Assembly: GCA_007134735.1 (NCBI GenBank)
Contig: SLKG01000023.1
Coordinates: 1 to 34,200, forward strand
Direction: 5' to 3'
Length of the DNA: 34,200 nucleotides
Source of the DNA: Kiritimatiellia bacterium
GTDB taxonomy: Bacteria > Verrucomicrobiota > Kiritimatiellia > SLAD01
Shown here in pieces: positions 14,467 to 22,082 of this stretch. The notes beneath the pieces are model-generated. The model saw only the letters and a program-made list of their open reading frames with translations, was not told where the DNA came from and searched no databases. Made by a program: the position numbers and the translations under genes. The stretch's first letter is position 1. Every line of letters starts with the position of its first letter.

Positions 14467-15870
14467 TCAAATGGAGCGTCTAAACCAGGCGTCCACGAAA
14501 TCAACCGCCCACTGTTCCGCCTGCCCCGCCTCATGCTGAATGATTCGATTCATAGCGTGGATATACAGATCCCGATGCGCTCGCGTCATCATACGGTTTC
14601 TGAGGCGTTCCGCTCCCCGTTTAACGCATGGAGGCGGCGGCCCTTCCCCTTGTACCGACTCCTTTGAATAGACCATACGGCTCGCCAGAAATGGGAGCAT
14701 ACGCGCGCCCATGCGATACCACCCACCAGGGCGGTTCGTTTCCGACATCACCCGCACAGCCGACTGAATCAATTGCGGCCCATCCACTAAAAGCGCCGCA
14801 CTGCCCGCCAATTCCGCCGGCATCTCATGGGCCATCCAATAATCCGCGTACGCATCCCATAACGCAGCCGATGATTGATTGTCCGAACAATACCCGGAAA
14901 GCTTCTTGAGCCTTTCCAGGAACGACCGGTTTTCCGCTTCACGCATCAGCCGTATCCCGCCCTCCCGAATGCAATGGGGGCGTATCTCCAAACGACGCAC
15001 ACCGGATGCATCCATGAACACGCGGACGGACATCCCTTCATCCCGATACGCCCGATTCTTATCGTCCATGATCAGATTACCCAGACTGTAAAGTATGATG
15101 CCGTTCCGGTAGCACTCGATGCCTTGGGGAACATGCGGATGATGCCCGATAACCAGGTTCGCGCCGGATTCTATCAAGTCCCGGTACTGTTTTCGAATAT
15201 AGGGAGGGGGACACGGGATATGCTCGCGGCCGGCATGCATAATGACCAGGAGGAGGTCTGCGTCCTGTCGAATCTCCCCCATACGACGAAGCAGCGCCGC
15301 ATCCAAGACCTGTGCGCCGGCTCCCGCCTCATTCACACCCGCCTCTTCCGCCTCCGCGGCATTGATTATCGCAATCCTCACACCTTTATCCTGAAGGAAT
15401 AACGGTGCGCGATGGGTATCATGCAAACCCGCCCCACAGGCCGACTTTCCACTTTTTTCTATCAACTTCCGCGTGTCTTCCAGCCCCCCGGCCCCGGCAT
15501 CCATGATATGGTTGTTGGCCAGGCAATAAATATCCACGGGCAACCGTTCCACACCCGCCCATTCGGAAGACGGCTGTACCAGGTGGGGGCCATCCTTGTT
15601 CAGTCGTTCCGTGCGGTCCGTAAACACGCATTCCAGGTTACACAGCACGTGATCGGCTGTTGGCCACTCCTCAATTACATCCCCGTAAAAGACCCGTGCA
15701 TCATCCCTTATGGCTTCCACCTGGCGACGGCTTGGGGCAAAATCACCCGCCACCACATATTCCACCGTTCCGGATGATCCGGACGCGGCATCGTCCCGCC
15801 GCTCAATAATCCCGGTTCCCCAGTCCACCGTAAACGGGCCGCCCTGATCTTCTCTGTTTATTGAATGCAT
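14467..15870 (-). CDS. CapA-like metallophosphatase-fold protein
   Basis: This 467-residue protein matches the CapA (PGA_cap) family, which has a calcineurin-like phosphoesterase fold. VEYVVAGDFAPS provides the first metal-site D. LCNLECVFTDR follows, then CLANNHIMDAGAGGLEDT (the N-N-H metal motif), LLLVIMHAGREHI, and VIGHHPHVPQGIECYRNGI with ILYSLGNLIMD. CapA is needed for polyglutamate capsule attachment or export; family members in polysaccharide loci are less well understood. No signal peptide or membrane segment is obvious. About 150 residues at the C-terminus are not recognised. Start ATG 15870 overlaps the upstream GT2 gene by 13 nt; a longer start would overlap it by over 140 nt. Family sure, role open. 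Confidence 0.82.
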   Translation of the reverse strand: MHSINREDQGGPFTVDWGTGIIERRDDAASGSSGTVEYVVAGDFAPSRRQVEAIRDDARVFYGDVIEEWPTADHVLCNLECVFTDRTERLNKDGPHLVQPSSEWAGVERLPVDIYCLANNHIMDAGAGGLEDTRKLIEKSGKSACGAGLHDTHRAPLFLQDKGVRIAIINAAEAEEAGVNEAGAGAQVLDAALLRRMGEIRQDADLLLVIMHAGREHIPCPPPYIRKQYRDLIESGANLVIGHHPHVPQGIECYRNGIILYSLGNLIMDDKNRAYRDEGMSVRVFMDASGVRRLEIRPHCIREGGIRLMREAENRSFLERLKKLSGYCSDNQSSAALWDAYADYWMAHEMPAELAGSAALLVDGPQLIQSAVRVMSETNRPGGWYRMGARMLPFLASRMVYSKESVQGEGPPPPCVKRGAERLRNRMMTRAHRDLYIHAMNRIIQHEAGQAEQWAVDFVDAWFRRSI

Positions 15871-16787
15871 AATTTCGCCAGAATAAATTGCTTGAGCAAT
15901 CTCCTGCTGTATGGCCGAGCGCGCATACCGGCCCGGGCCATTCGGCACGCGACGGGAAAATCCCCCCTCTTTCTTGCCCGATAGGAGGCGGCGGAACATA
16001 TCCGTACATATCCGTCTTCCACGAGTTTTCGATCGTCCCGGTCTCTGAAATAATCCGGGATTTCCATAAAACGTTCGTAGAAGAAAAGGCCGGCCATATC
16101 CTTTTTAACCTGATCCGACGAATGACAGATATTATTCGGATGTTTCCGGTAAACCGCGAGCACCTCGGGCAGGAATCCAACAGGCCCAAGACGCATAATG
16201 TTCAGAAAAAATAGTTTGTCTTCACCAATTTGGAAATCGGGGCTCTCATGGAATCCTCCAACCGCATCAAACAGGTGTTTACGCACCATGACGGAACTGG
16301 TAGTGATGAAATTACCTCGCAGCATATCCCTGTATAAATCACCGGATTGCGGCATATCCTTCTCCCGGCGTATGTACAGGTGCCGCCCGTCCGGTTCCTC
16401 TATTTGACAATAGGTATGACACAAACCGCATACCGGATTTCCCTCCATGAAGGCCACCTGCTTGTCCAGCTTGTTCGGCAGCCAATAGTCGTCGGAATCC
16501 AAAAAAGCCAGGTATTCCCCCCGGGCCGCCCGGGAACCTTCATTGCGGGCTACCGCCGGCAAACCGGAATTTACCGTTCTCCTGATTACGCGAAGACGCG
16601 GTTCCTGCCGCTCCAGGTCAGTCAACAACGCATGCGTACCATCGGTGGAAGCATCGTCCACCACAATTACCTCCAGGTTCTCATACGATTGGGACAGAGC
16701 GCTGTGCAGGCTTTTTCGGAGATAGTCCGCACGGTTATAGGTGGTGATAACGGCACTCACCATGGGCTCTTTGCTGTTCTGCTTCAT
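15858..16787 (-). CDS. GT2 family glycosyltransferase
   Basis: This 309-residue GT2 enzyme has the opening VSAVITTYNRADYLRKSLHS, VIVVDDASTDGTHALL, and the D-x-D site GEYLAFLDSDDYWLPNKL near residue 95. A downstream acceptor-domain region contains GGFHESPDFQIGEDKLFFLN (the E-D general-base region). The tail is basic and arginine-rich (SYRARKRGDF). Start ATG 16787 overlaps the stop of the GT9 gene by 4 nt (ATGA), so it is probably coupled to it. The frame extends about 230 nt further upstream but only within GT9 coding sequence. It is paralogous to the 13545-14444 enzyme. Its sugar is unknown. Confidence 0.88.
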   Translation of the reverse strand: MKQNSKEPMVSAVITTYNRADYLRKSLHSALSQSYENLEVIVVDDASTDGTHALLTDLERQEPRLRVIRRTVNSGLPAVARNEGSRAARGEYLAFLDSDDYWLPNKLDKQVAFMEGNPVCGLCHTYCQIEEPDGRHLYIRREKDMPQSGDLYRDMLRGNFITTSSVMVRKHLFDAVGGFHESPDFQIGEDKLFFLNIMRLGPVGFLPEVLAVYRKHPNNICHSSDQVKKDMAGLFFYERFMEIPDYFRDRDDRKLVEDGYVRICSAASYRARKRGDFPVACRMARAGMRARPYSRRLLKQFILAKLCIQ

Positions 16788-18400
16788 GGTGCAGCGATGC
16801 GTGATTCCAGCGTAGGATCGATAATGCCGGACAGAACCCCCGCCCCGCGGATTGCCCCCGTAACCGCTTTCACAGACAGGGTGGTCATGCAGGCCGGCCG
16901 GCCGTGGCAACGCGCATTCGGATGCCAATAGATGCACCCGTCGCAATGATCGGCGCGCACAACCAGATGCCGATCTCCTCGCGGCGCCCATTTCTCCGGG
17001 AAGGTGGGGCCCCACAGTGATACGGTCGGCCGATTCCGGGCCGCGGCAATATGTATCGGAGCACTATCGTTTCCAATGATCAGTGCGGCTGACTCCATCA
17101 ATGCGGCCGATTCTTCCAGTGACAGCTTACCGGCCACGTTTTCGGCACGGCCCTGCATGGCCGATACCACCCGCTCACATAACGCCCACTCCTCCGGCAC
17201 ACCAAGCATACATACGCGCGCTCGATACTCGTTTATCAACCAATCAGCCAGCGCGGCAAACCGGTTGGCCGGCCAATTCTTTCCCGGCCAACCGCTCCCG
17301 GGGAACAATAGCACCAAGGGTGCTCGTGCGTCGTGCTTTGTGCTTTGTGCTTCGTGTACTTGTTCCCCCGACACCCGACACCCGACACCCGACACGCTTC
17401 CCTCGACACCCGACACTCCTCCCGCTACTCGTTCCCGCGCCGATTCGGATACCGGGAAAAACAGCTTTAACTCCGGCCGTTCCAGTCCCATGAGCGGCAG
17501 GAAATTACCCATGGCGTTCATTTCGTAGTGCCGACTGTTGAAGGGTAGTGTGATATATTCCCCTCCCCAGGGAGTTATCCCGAGCGTTGCCCGGACATCT
17601 GCGTCTTCCAGCGCAGTTCGGCTTTCCGCCATGTCCGTTGCGTCCGGTATACTTTTCACGGCAGCACCCACGGAGGCAAATAGGCTCGGCGGCATCTTCC
17701 ACTCCCCGCCCACATATGTCCCCGGTCGGAGTCCGACTATCACCGGCAGTTCGCAGAAATGGGGCGAGGATGGACAAAATACCATGTCCACGCCTTCCCT
17801 ACGCAAGGCCTCGACCCATTTGCGTTCTTTCGTTTTTGCAAGAACATCCTTTCGATTACCCCGATGATACTGCACCACATCCGGTGTCCAATAATGAACC
17901 TCATCAAACAAGTCATAAATCTTAACCAACTCCCTGTTCCATGGTCCCGTAATCAGCTCCAGCCGCCAATCCGGCCGCTGCCGCCGGATCTCCCGCACCG
18001 TCGGCATGAGATGAATCATATCGCCGAGATGGTTCATGCGGAGAATGAGAACGCGGGAGGAGTGCTTCGTGCTCTGTTGGGTTGCGGGTTTTGGGTTGCA
18101 GGTTGGAGATTGGAGGTTAAAGGCTGGCTTCAGAACTCCCGGCTTCTGACTGCCCTCAACCTGAAACCTGAAACCTGAAACCTGAAACCTATCCAGGAGC
18201 CTCGCATACCTTCGCAAGGTCCCATAGCTTTCGAGCTGCGTACACAACCACCAGGCCTTTCGGAATGGCGTCAACCCCTCACGGCGCCTCATGGCGTCAT
18301 ACCTATCTGGATGCCGGCCACCCCGCACCGAGAGAAGGACATAATCCAACCCTTCCAGCCGATTCCGCAAGGTTGCCAGCCATTTTCTGATCAGGCTCAT
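16784..18400 (-). CDS. GT9 heptosyltransferase-like glycosyltransferase with two repeat inserts
   Basis: This 538-residue protein is of the ADP-heptose:LPS heptosyltransferase type (GT9, GT-B fold). The GT9 N-terminal domain begins near residue 115 with VLILRMNHLGDMIHLMPTVR. The C-terminal domain has VLLFPGSGWPGKNWPANRFA, then LIIGNDSAPIHIAAARNRPT and VSLWGPTFPEKWAPRG, with a cysteine cluster near the end (HCDGC...C...C). Two stretches are repeat-encoded and foreign to the family: residues 71-114 (AGGTTGC/AACCTGA heptads) and 324-360 (GTGCTTT and CGACACC heptads). The second lies at the inter-domain linker. An extra N-terminal segment of about 70 residues is unassigned. ATG 18400 was chosen; no ribosome binding site is seen because the palindromic array abuts the start. 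Confidence 0.85.
   Translation of the reverse strand: MSLIRKWLATLRNRLEGLDYVLLSVRGGRHPDRYDAMRRREGLTPFRKAWWLCTQLESYGTLRRYARLLDRFQVSGFRFQVEGSQKPGVLKPAFNLQSPTCNPKPATQQSTKHSSRVLILRMNHLGDMIHLMPTVREIRRQRPDWRLELITGPWNRELVKIYDLFDEVHYWTPDVVQYHRGNRKDVLAKTKERKWVEALRREGVDMVFCPSSPHFCELPVIVGLRPGTYVGGEWKMPPSLFASVGAAVKSIPDATDMAESRTALEDADVRATLGITPWGGEYITLPFNSRHYEMNAMGNFLPLMGLERPELKLFFPVSESARERVAGGVSGVEGSVSGVGCRVSGEQVHEAQSTKHDARAPLVLLFPGSGWPGKNWPANRFAALADWLINEYRARVCMLGVPEEWALCERVVSAMQGRAENVAGKLSLEESAALMESAALIIGNDSAPIHIAAARNRPTVSLWGPTFPEKWAPRGDRHLVVRADHCDGCIYWHPNARCHGRPACMTTLSVKAVTGAIRGAGVLSGIIDPTLESRIAAP
17321..17430. repeat. Mixed heptad arrays in the GT9 gene, linker region
   Basis: GTGCTTT-type heptads (about 17325-17356) are followed within 15 nt by CGACACC-type heptads (17369-17395) and a second short run (17404-17416). 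Two unrelated heptamers are thus combined in one insert. On the minus strand they encode SGVEGSVSGVGCRVSG and EAQSTKHDAR. Confidence 0.75.
18059..18190. repeat. Heptad inverted-repeat insert in the GT9 gene, N-terminal region
   Basis: The left part is degenerate GGTTGCA-type heptads preceded by a short GTGCTTC run. A 34-nt spacer follows, then four perfect AACCTGA heptads (18158-18190). The arrangement is the same as the pairs in the GT4 gene at 3719-4080, but the left arm here is more decayed, suggesting an older insertion. Confidence 0.75.
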
Positions 18401-18407
18401 TGTTTTT

Positions 18408-18703
18408 ACCACGGAGAAAGTCAGAGCATGAAAGAGACTCCAATCCTACACCCTCTGACCTTCTCTGCCTTACTCCGTGGTCAATCTTCCTTCTTACCAC
18501 GGAGAAAGTCAGAGCAAGACAGAGTTTCCGATCCTTCCCCCTCTGACCTTCTCTGCCTTACTCCGTGGTCAAATTTTCGGATCTACCACAGAGAAAGTCA
18601 GAGCATGAAAGAGATTCCAATCCTTCCCCCTCTGACCTTCTCTGCCTTACTCCGCGGTCAACTCTTCCGTCCTACCACGGAGAAAGGCAGAGCAAGGCAG
18701 AGA
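18408..18703. repeat. Tandem array of 74-bp palindromes (three full, one half)
   Basis: Units begin at 18408, 18496, 18585 and 18674, a period of 88-89 bp. Each full unit has a 29-nt arm starting ACCACGGAGAAAGTCAGAG, a 16-nt loop (like TTTCCGATCCTTCCCC), and an inverted arm beginning CTCTGACCTTCTCTGCC, separated from the next unit by 14-15 nt. Arms match at roughly 24 of 29 positions. The fourth unit has only its left arm. The array fills the 330-bp gap between the FkbM gene (copy 2) and the GT9 gene and touches the GT9 start. High identity between units suggests recent amplification. It may form stable RNA hairpins between the genes; no gene is supported within it. Confidence 0.88.
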
Positions 18704-18730
18704 TTCGTACAAGGACCTCGTTCTCCTGCA

Positions 18731-19729
18731 TTACTCATTCTGAAGCCGCGCCTGGAGTGTTTCCCCGCTTTTTTCGGCCGGACACGCCAGAACATTGAAT
18801 TGCCGTCGTAGCAGGAAACGCCGGTCCATTTCAAAAGGGTAGAGCGCCAGATTCATTTCCGGCTCCAGGTCCCAGTACTCGCCATATACCAAGGGAAGAG
18901 ATCCGGCCCGGGTATCCTTCAATAAAGCCGGCTGGTAGAAGACGTAGTCACTTTCGGTCAACATTCTGAACGGTTGAAGGGTCTGTTCCACTTGACCGGA
19001 ATCCCGCCAGCTCTCGAATATAATATAGGGCCGGCAATCAGCGAGCACGGCACCCGCCCCGGCGAGCACCTCCCCTTCATATCCCTCTACATCGATTTTG
19101 ATCAAGCCGGGTTCCGTGCCGGCATAATCATCCAGAGGCACCGCCTCAATGGCATGTCCGGGCCGCACTCCGGCCGTTCCACTGTGCATCCCGTCCGGCG
19201 ACACCAGATCAACACGGCCATGACGACGCGCAACCGCTTTGTTATAGAGCATCGTATCCTCATGTAATAGACCGACCTGCTTCAGGATATCCTGCATTTC
19301 CCGGTACACGTCGGTTTGAGGCTCGAAAGCCGAAATCCTCCCGGCATATCCGCATGCCCGGGCAAACAGGGTGAAATAGCCCCAGTTGCTCCCCACATCC
19401 ATGAAATGATCGGCGCCGGGCAACAATAGACGAATTAGAGCCGCCGTTTCCGCCTCGTACCCATACGCGTACAGGGGATCATACAAAGCGTGGTACTGGG
19501 TATTGAACAAAGGATAGACGAATGTTCGGGGCACACCGTCCAGTGTAACTACCGCCCGCCCCCGCGCCCTGGGTAGACACATCTTTCCCAAGGCGAACAG
19601 CGCACGATAGATTTGTCGCGTCTTCACTCCACCGCCGCGGCAGGATTTTGTATAAACCTTTTGCCAAAAGCGGTTTCCTTCACAGGAAAACGGATTCAGC
19701 AGAGTCGTTTTGCATATAATCGGTTGCAT
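18731..19729 (-). CDS. FkbM family SAM-dependent methyltransferase, copy 2
   Basis: This 332-residue FkbM-type methyltransferase has a SAM-binding loop HFMDVGSNWGYFTLFARA, the acidic contact ISAFEPQTDVY and the hallmark LIKIDVEGYEGEVLAGAG followed by YIIFESW. ATG 19729 is preceded by AGGA at a good distance. It likely O-methylates a sugar of the surface glycan. It differs considerably from the other FkbM protein (11586-12515), so two separate methylation steps are plausible. The gene is bounded on both sides by repeats: split hairpin repeats upstream and the 74-bp palindrome array downstream. Substrate unknown. Confidence 0.85.
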   Translation of the reverse strand: MQPIICKTTLLNPFSCEGNRFWQKVYTKSCRGGGVKTRQIYRALFALGKMCLPRARGRAVVTLDGVPRTFVYPLFNTQYHALYDPLYAYGYEAETAALIRLLLPGADHFMDVGSNWGYFTLFARACGYAGRISAFEPQTDVYREMQDILKQVGLLHEDTMLYNKAVARRHGRVDLVSPDGMHSGTAGVRPGHAIEAVPLDDYAGTEPGLIKIDVEGYEGEVLAGAGAVLADCRPYIIFESWRDSGQVEQTLQPFRMLTESDYVFYQPALLKDTRAGSLPLVYGEYWDLEPEMNLALYPFEMDRRFLLRRQFNVLACPAEKSGETLQARLQNE

Positions 19730-19749
19730 TACTTATTTCCTGTATTCTT

Positions 19750-19900
19750 TTTCCACCCAGGGTCCAAACAGGGATTTCTTTACAGAAGTACGCAAAGAAC
19801 ACGAAGGGGATAACGAAAATAAAGTTTCACTAAGAACCTTGGCGTCCTTCGCGATCTTCTGTTCACACTCTTCGGTCTCCGCCCAGAGTCTGAGCAGGGA
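19750..19900. repeat. Two half copies of the 431-522 hairpin repeat
   Basis: 19750-19808 matches the loop and right arm (TTTCCACCCAGGGTCC, then ACAGAAGTACGCAAAGAAC). 19845-19900 matches the left arm and loop (GTCCTTCGCGATCTTCTG, then TCACACTCTTCGG). The halves lie in the same orientation but in reversed order, as if the outer halves of two neighbouring copies were lost. They occupy the gap between the FkbM gene and the membrane protein gene. Confidence 0.7.
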
Positions 19901-19919
19901 ATACTTGGTCGAGTCCCGC

Positions 19920-21629
19920 TTACCGCTTGCCACTTACCGCAACCTCATGAACATCCACGACAAAGACCCGGTCCATGGGCGTTTCATACGGCCAAGCGGG
20001 ATTGTACCGGGCATGCCAATACAGCGTATCGCCTTCGATCCGGGCGCCATGCTCCACATCATGGACAATGCGAACGGGCGTGCGATATTCCCCGGTGATC
20101 AACCGGATCATGCCGGCGGGAAGAAACCCCCGAAACAACAGGGCATTGTTATATCGGGCCCACGTGGCCTCATCTTCTCCGACCGGCCGCAACAGCCCGG
20201 GCGTCAGCCGGTTCCGCATGGCCCGCGTATCAAACAGGACGGCTTCCTTATCCCGCCATTCCTCTTTTGTCTGCTCCAGATGCGTATACAACCGATCGTT
20301 GAAGACGCTCACCTGACGATAACTCTCCGTGGTTCCCTGATTGGCGGTCAATGCAAGAACCATGGGCACGAACAATAATGCGCCCCAGTAGCGTATGGAA
20401 AGTCGGGAGAACGCAATGGCGGTCAACAGACTGATGCCAATGGCGGGAAGCACCATTAACCGGCTTTCCGTATACGACAGGATGGGAATGGCCATGGCGG
20501 CTCCGGTCCATACCACGCCGAATGAAACAATCTGAAGCAGAGAAAAGGTTTGTGTTTCGATCCCTGTTTCGCATTCTTGTGTGGTTGTGCCCTCATGGAG
20601 GGGCACGCTCTTGCGTGCCCAAGGGCATGCGGCAGCATGCCCCTCCAGAAGAGGTTTGCGCGCGGATCCAGAGCCTAAACGCCGGAGAATACATCCGATC
20701 AATCCCACCACCAGGATATTGCCCAGCACCAGGAAGCGTCGCGTCCAGGGAGCCAGCATGGCAAAGCTTTGAAACCCGGACAGCATTGAACCGAACATGT
20801 GATCCCCCGCCCACCAATGGATCATCTGACGAATATTCCATCCGACTCCCCACAGTGAAATGCCCGCCTCCATGTGTGGAGGGTAATACCATGATTGATT
20901 CGTCCCGAACGCGTCCGTAACCCGCCATGCCATATACAGAAGACAGATCGCAGCAAAGGGCATAAGACGAAGCATGCCGCCAAACGGCTTTTGCCTCCAC
21001 GGAATCAGCACCATATAAGCAGCCGGCAAAAGAATGCCGGCTTCATAGGAAAACAGTCCGATCAAGTACGCGAACGCCGACACGACCAACCGCCATGCGC
21101 CGCCCAGCCGCATATAGGCTATCCACATCCAAGCGCTCAAGGCGTAAAACACCAGCGCACAGGAGACCTCGTTTAGAATCTGAGTGGACCAGAGATAGGT
21201 CTCCGTCAGGTTCGGAAGCACCGCCAGTACAATACCGGACAGGGCGGCCATCCGACGAGACGCTGACAGCTCAAGGGCCATTTTCATGACCGCCATAAGC
21301 AACAGCGCATTGGCCGTTATCGAAAGCAGTGTCCACGGCAACGGATTGCGCCCGAATAAGGGGAACACCGTTTCCACCGCCACGGTGCTGATCGGGCGAT
21401 TCGGATTCTGAAGACCCGTGCGGACCGCATCCCAAAAAGAATCATACCACAGTGTTTGTGGATAATTCGCCCAGTCATCAGCCACGAATACCACCCAGGG
21501 CCAAGGTACATGGCGGGCATAGATATGCAGAAGGAGCACGGCCATCACCAGCCACCATCCCAAATAGAGACGTTCCCCTCCGGGCCGGGCGTCACAGTGC
21601 GGAGGATGTTGTTTTGTCTCTGAATTCAT
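19920..21629 (-). CDS. Polytopic membrane protein, probable GT-C type sugar transferase
   Basis: This 569-residue protein starts with a short soluble head and then a hydrophobic helix (GWWLVMAVLLLHIYARHVPW). A loop follows with paired acidic residues (VFVADDWANYPQTLWY), and then roughly nine to eleven more hydrophobic segments up to about residue 425. The last 145 residues are soluble. This is the outline of GT-C glycosyltransferases and related O-antigen membrane proteins, in which an acidic residue of the first periplasmic loop is catalytic and the donor is a lipid-linked sugar. Residues 328-345 come from a palindromic insert (20597-20646) located in a loop between membrane segments. No strong ribosome binding site precedes ATG 21629. 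GT-C function is inferred from topology and the loop motif; I see no closer match. Confidence 0.6.
   Translation of the reverse strand: MNSETKQHPPHCDARPGGERLYLGWWLVMAVLLLHIYARHVPWPWVVFVADDWANYPQTLWYDSFWDAVRTGLQNPNRPISTVAVETVFPLFGRNPLPWTLLSITANALLLMAVMKMALELSASRRMAALSGIVLAVLPNLTETYLWSTQILNEVSCALVFYALSAWMWIAYMRLGGAWRLVVSAFAYLIGLFSYEAGILLPAAYMVLIPWRQKPFGGMLRLMPFAAICLLYMAWRVTDAFGTNQSWYYPPHMEAGISLWGVGWNIRQMIHWWAGDHMFGSMLSGFQSFAMLAPWTRRFLVLGNILVVGLIGCILRRLGSGSARKPLLEGHAAACPWARKSVPLHEGTTTQECETGIETQTFSLLQIVSFGVVWTGAAMAIPILSYTESRLMVLPAIGISLLTAIAFSRLSIRYWGALLFVPMVLALTANQGTTESYRQVSVFNDRLYTHLEQTKEEWRDKEAVLFDTRAMRNRLTPGLLRPVGEDEATWARYNNALLFRGFLPAGMIRLITGEYRTPVRIVHDVEHGARIEGDTLYWHARYNPAWPYETPMDRVFVVDVHEVAVSGKR
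20597..20646. repeat. Palindromic element with two inner hairpins, inside the membrane protein gene
   Basis: The outer stem GGAGGGGCA (20597-20605) pairs with TGCCCCTCC (20638-20646). The interior holds two hairpins, GGGCACGC...GCGTGCCC and GGGCATGC...GCATGCCC, which share bases with the outer stem. It reads through in frame (GHAAACPWARKSVPLHEG). The architecture matches 3196-3256 and 28601-28651 though the sequence does not. Confidence 0.75.
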
Positions 21630-21686
21630 TATGTATTATCCAAGACCATAAGCGAACCCACAGCGGAGCGTCGCCGCTCGTATCCA

Positions 21687-22082
21687 TCAGTCCTCGGCCA
21701 CCAACTCAATCAATCCCAGCACGGGATCCATCACAAAAGCGGCCAGGCGTCCGCCCACACCCTCGCCGGAAAACGGTTTTGTGACAACAAGCCCTCCCGC
21801 ACGCCGGCACCGCTCCAACTCCCGTGTCAGATCCGAACAGGCATAGCAGATGTGATGCAACCCGCCGCCCTTCTTCAGGGCTCCCGATACGGGAGAATCG
21901 GGTCTCGATGGCTCGATTAATTGGAGTCGTACACCCTGGGCGTTCTCGACATATTGACACCGAATCTTCTGCGAAGGCACATCGATCATATCTGTGGCCA
22001 CGACATAACCGAACCGCGCACTCAATTGGCTCGCCGCCTCCGAAACGCTCTTCACCACCAGGCCTATGTGATCGATTTTCAT
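21687..22082 (-). CDS. VOC (glyoxalase-fold) family protein, methylmalonyl-CoA-epimerase-like
   Basis: This 131-residue protein begins MKIDHIGLVVKSVSEAASQL and has the two beta-alpha-beta-beta-beta repeats of the vicinal oxygen chelate fold. Probable metal ligands are H5 of the DHIG segment, E in VRLQLIEPS, H in GLHHICY, and E in LGLIELVAED. This is close to the pattern of methylmalonyl-CoA epimerase, whose usual length is about 135. Start ATG 22082 overlaps the stop of the acyl-AMP ligase by 4 nt. The coupling to a ligase and an acyl carrier protein suggests it acts on, or modifies, an acyl thioester made by them, but the substrate is not known. It is the last gene of the acylation cluster. 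Confidence 0.75.
   Translation of the reverse strand: MKIDHIGLVVKSVSEAASQLSARFGYVVATDMIDVPSQKIRCQYVENAQGVRLQLIEPSRPDSPVSGALKKGGGLHHICYACSDLTRELERCRRAGGLVVTKPFSGEGVGGRLAAFVMDPVLGLIELVAED

Noticed and set aside
15871-15999. Longer N-terminus for the CapA-like protein
   Set aside because: The extension lies inside the GT2 gene in another frame and shows no family similarity.
18408-18703. CRISPR array
   Set aside because: The 29-nt repeats alternate in orientation, are separated by only 14-16 nt, and the spacers are themselves similar. No cas gene is nearby.
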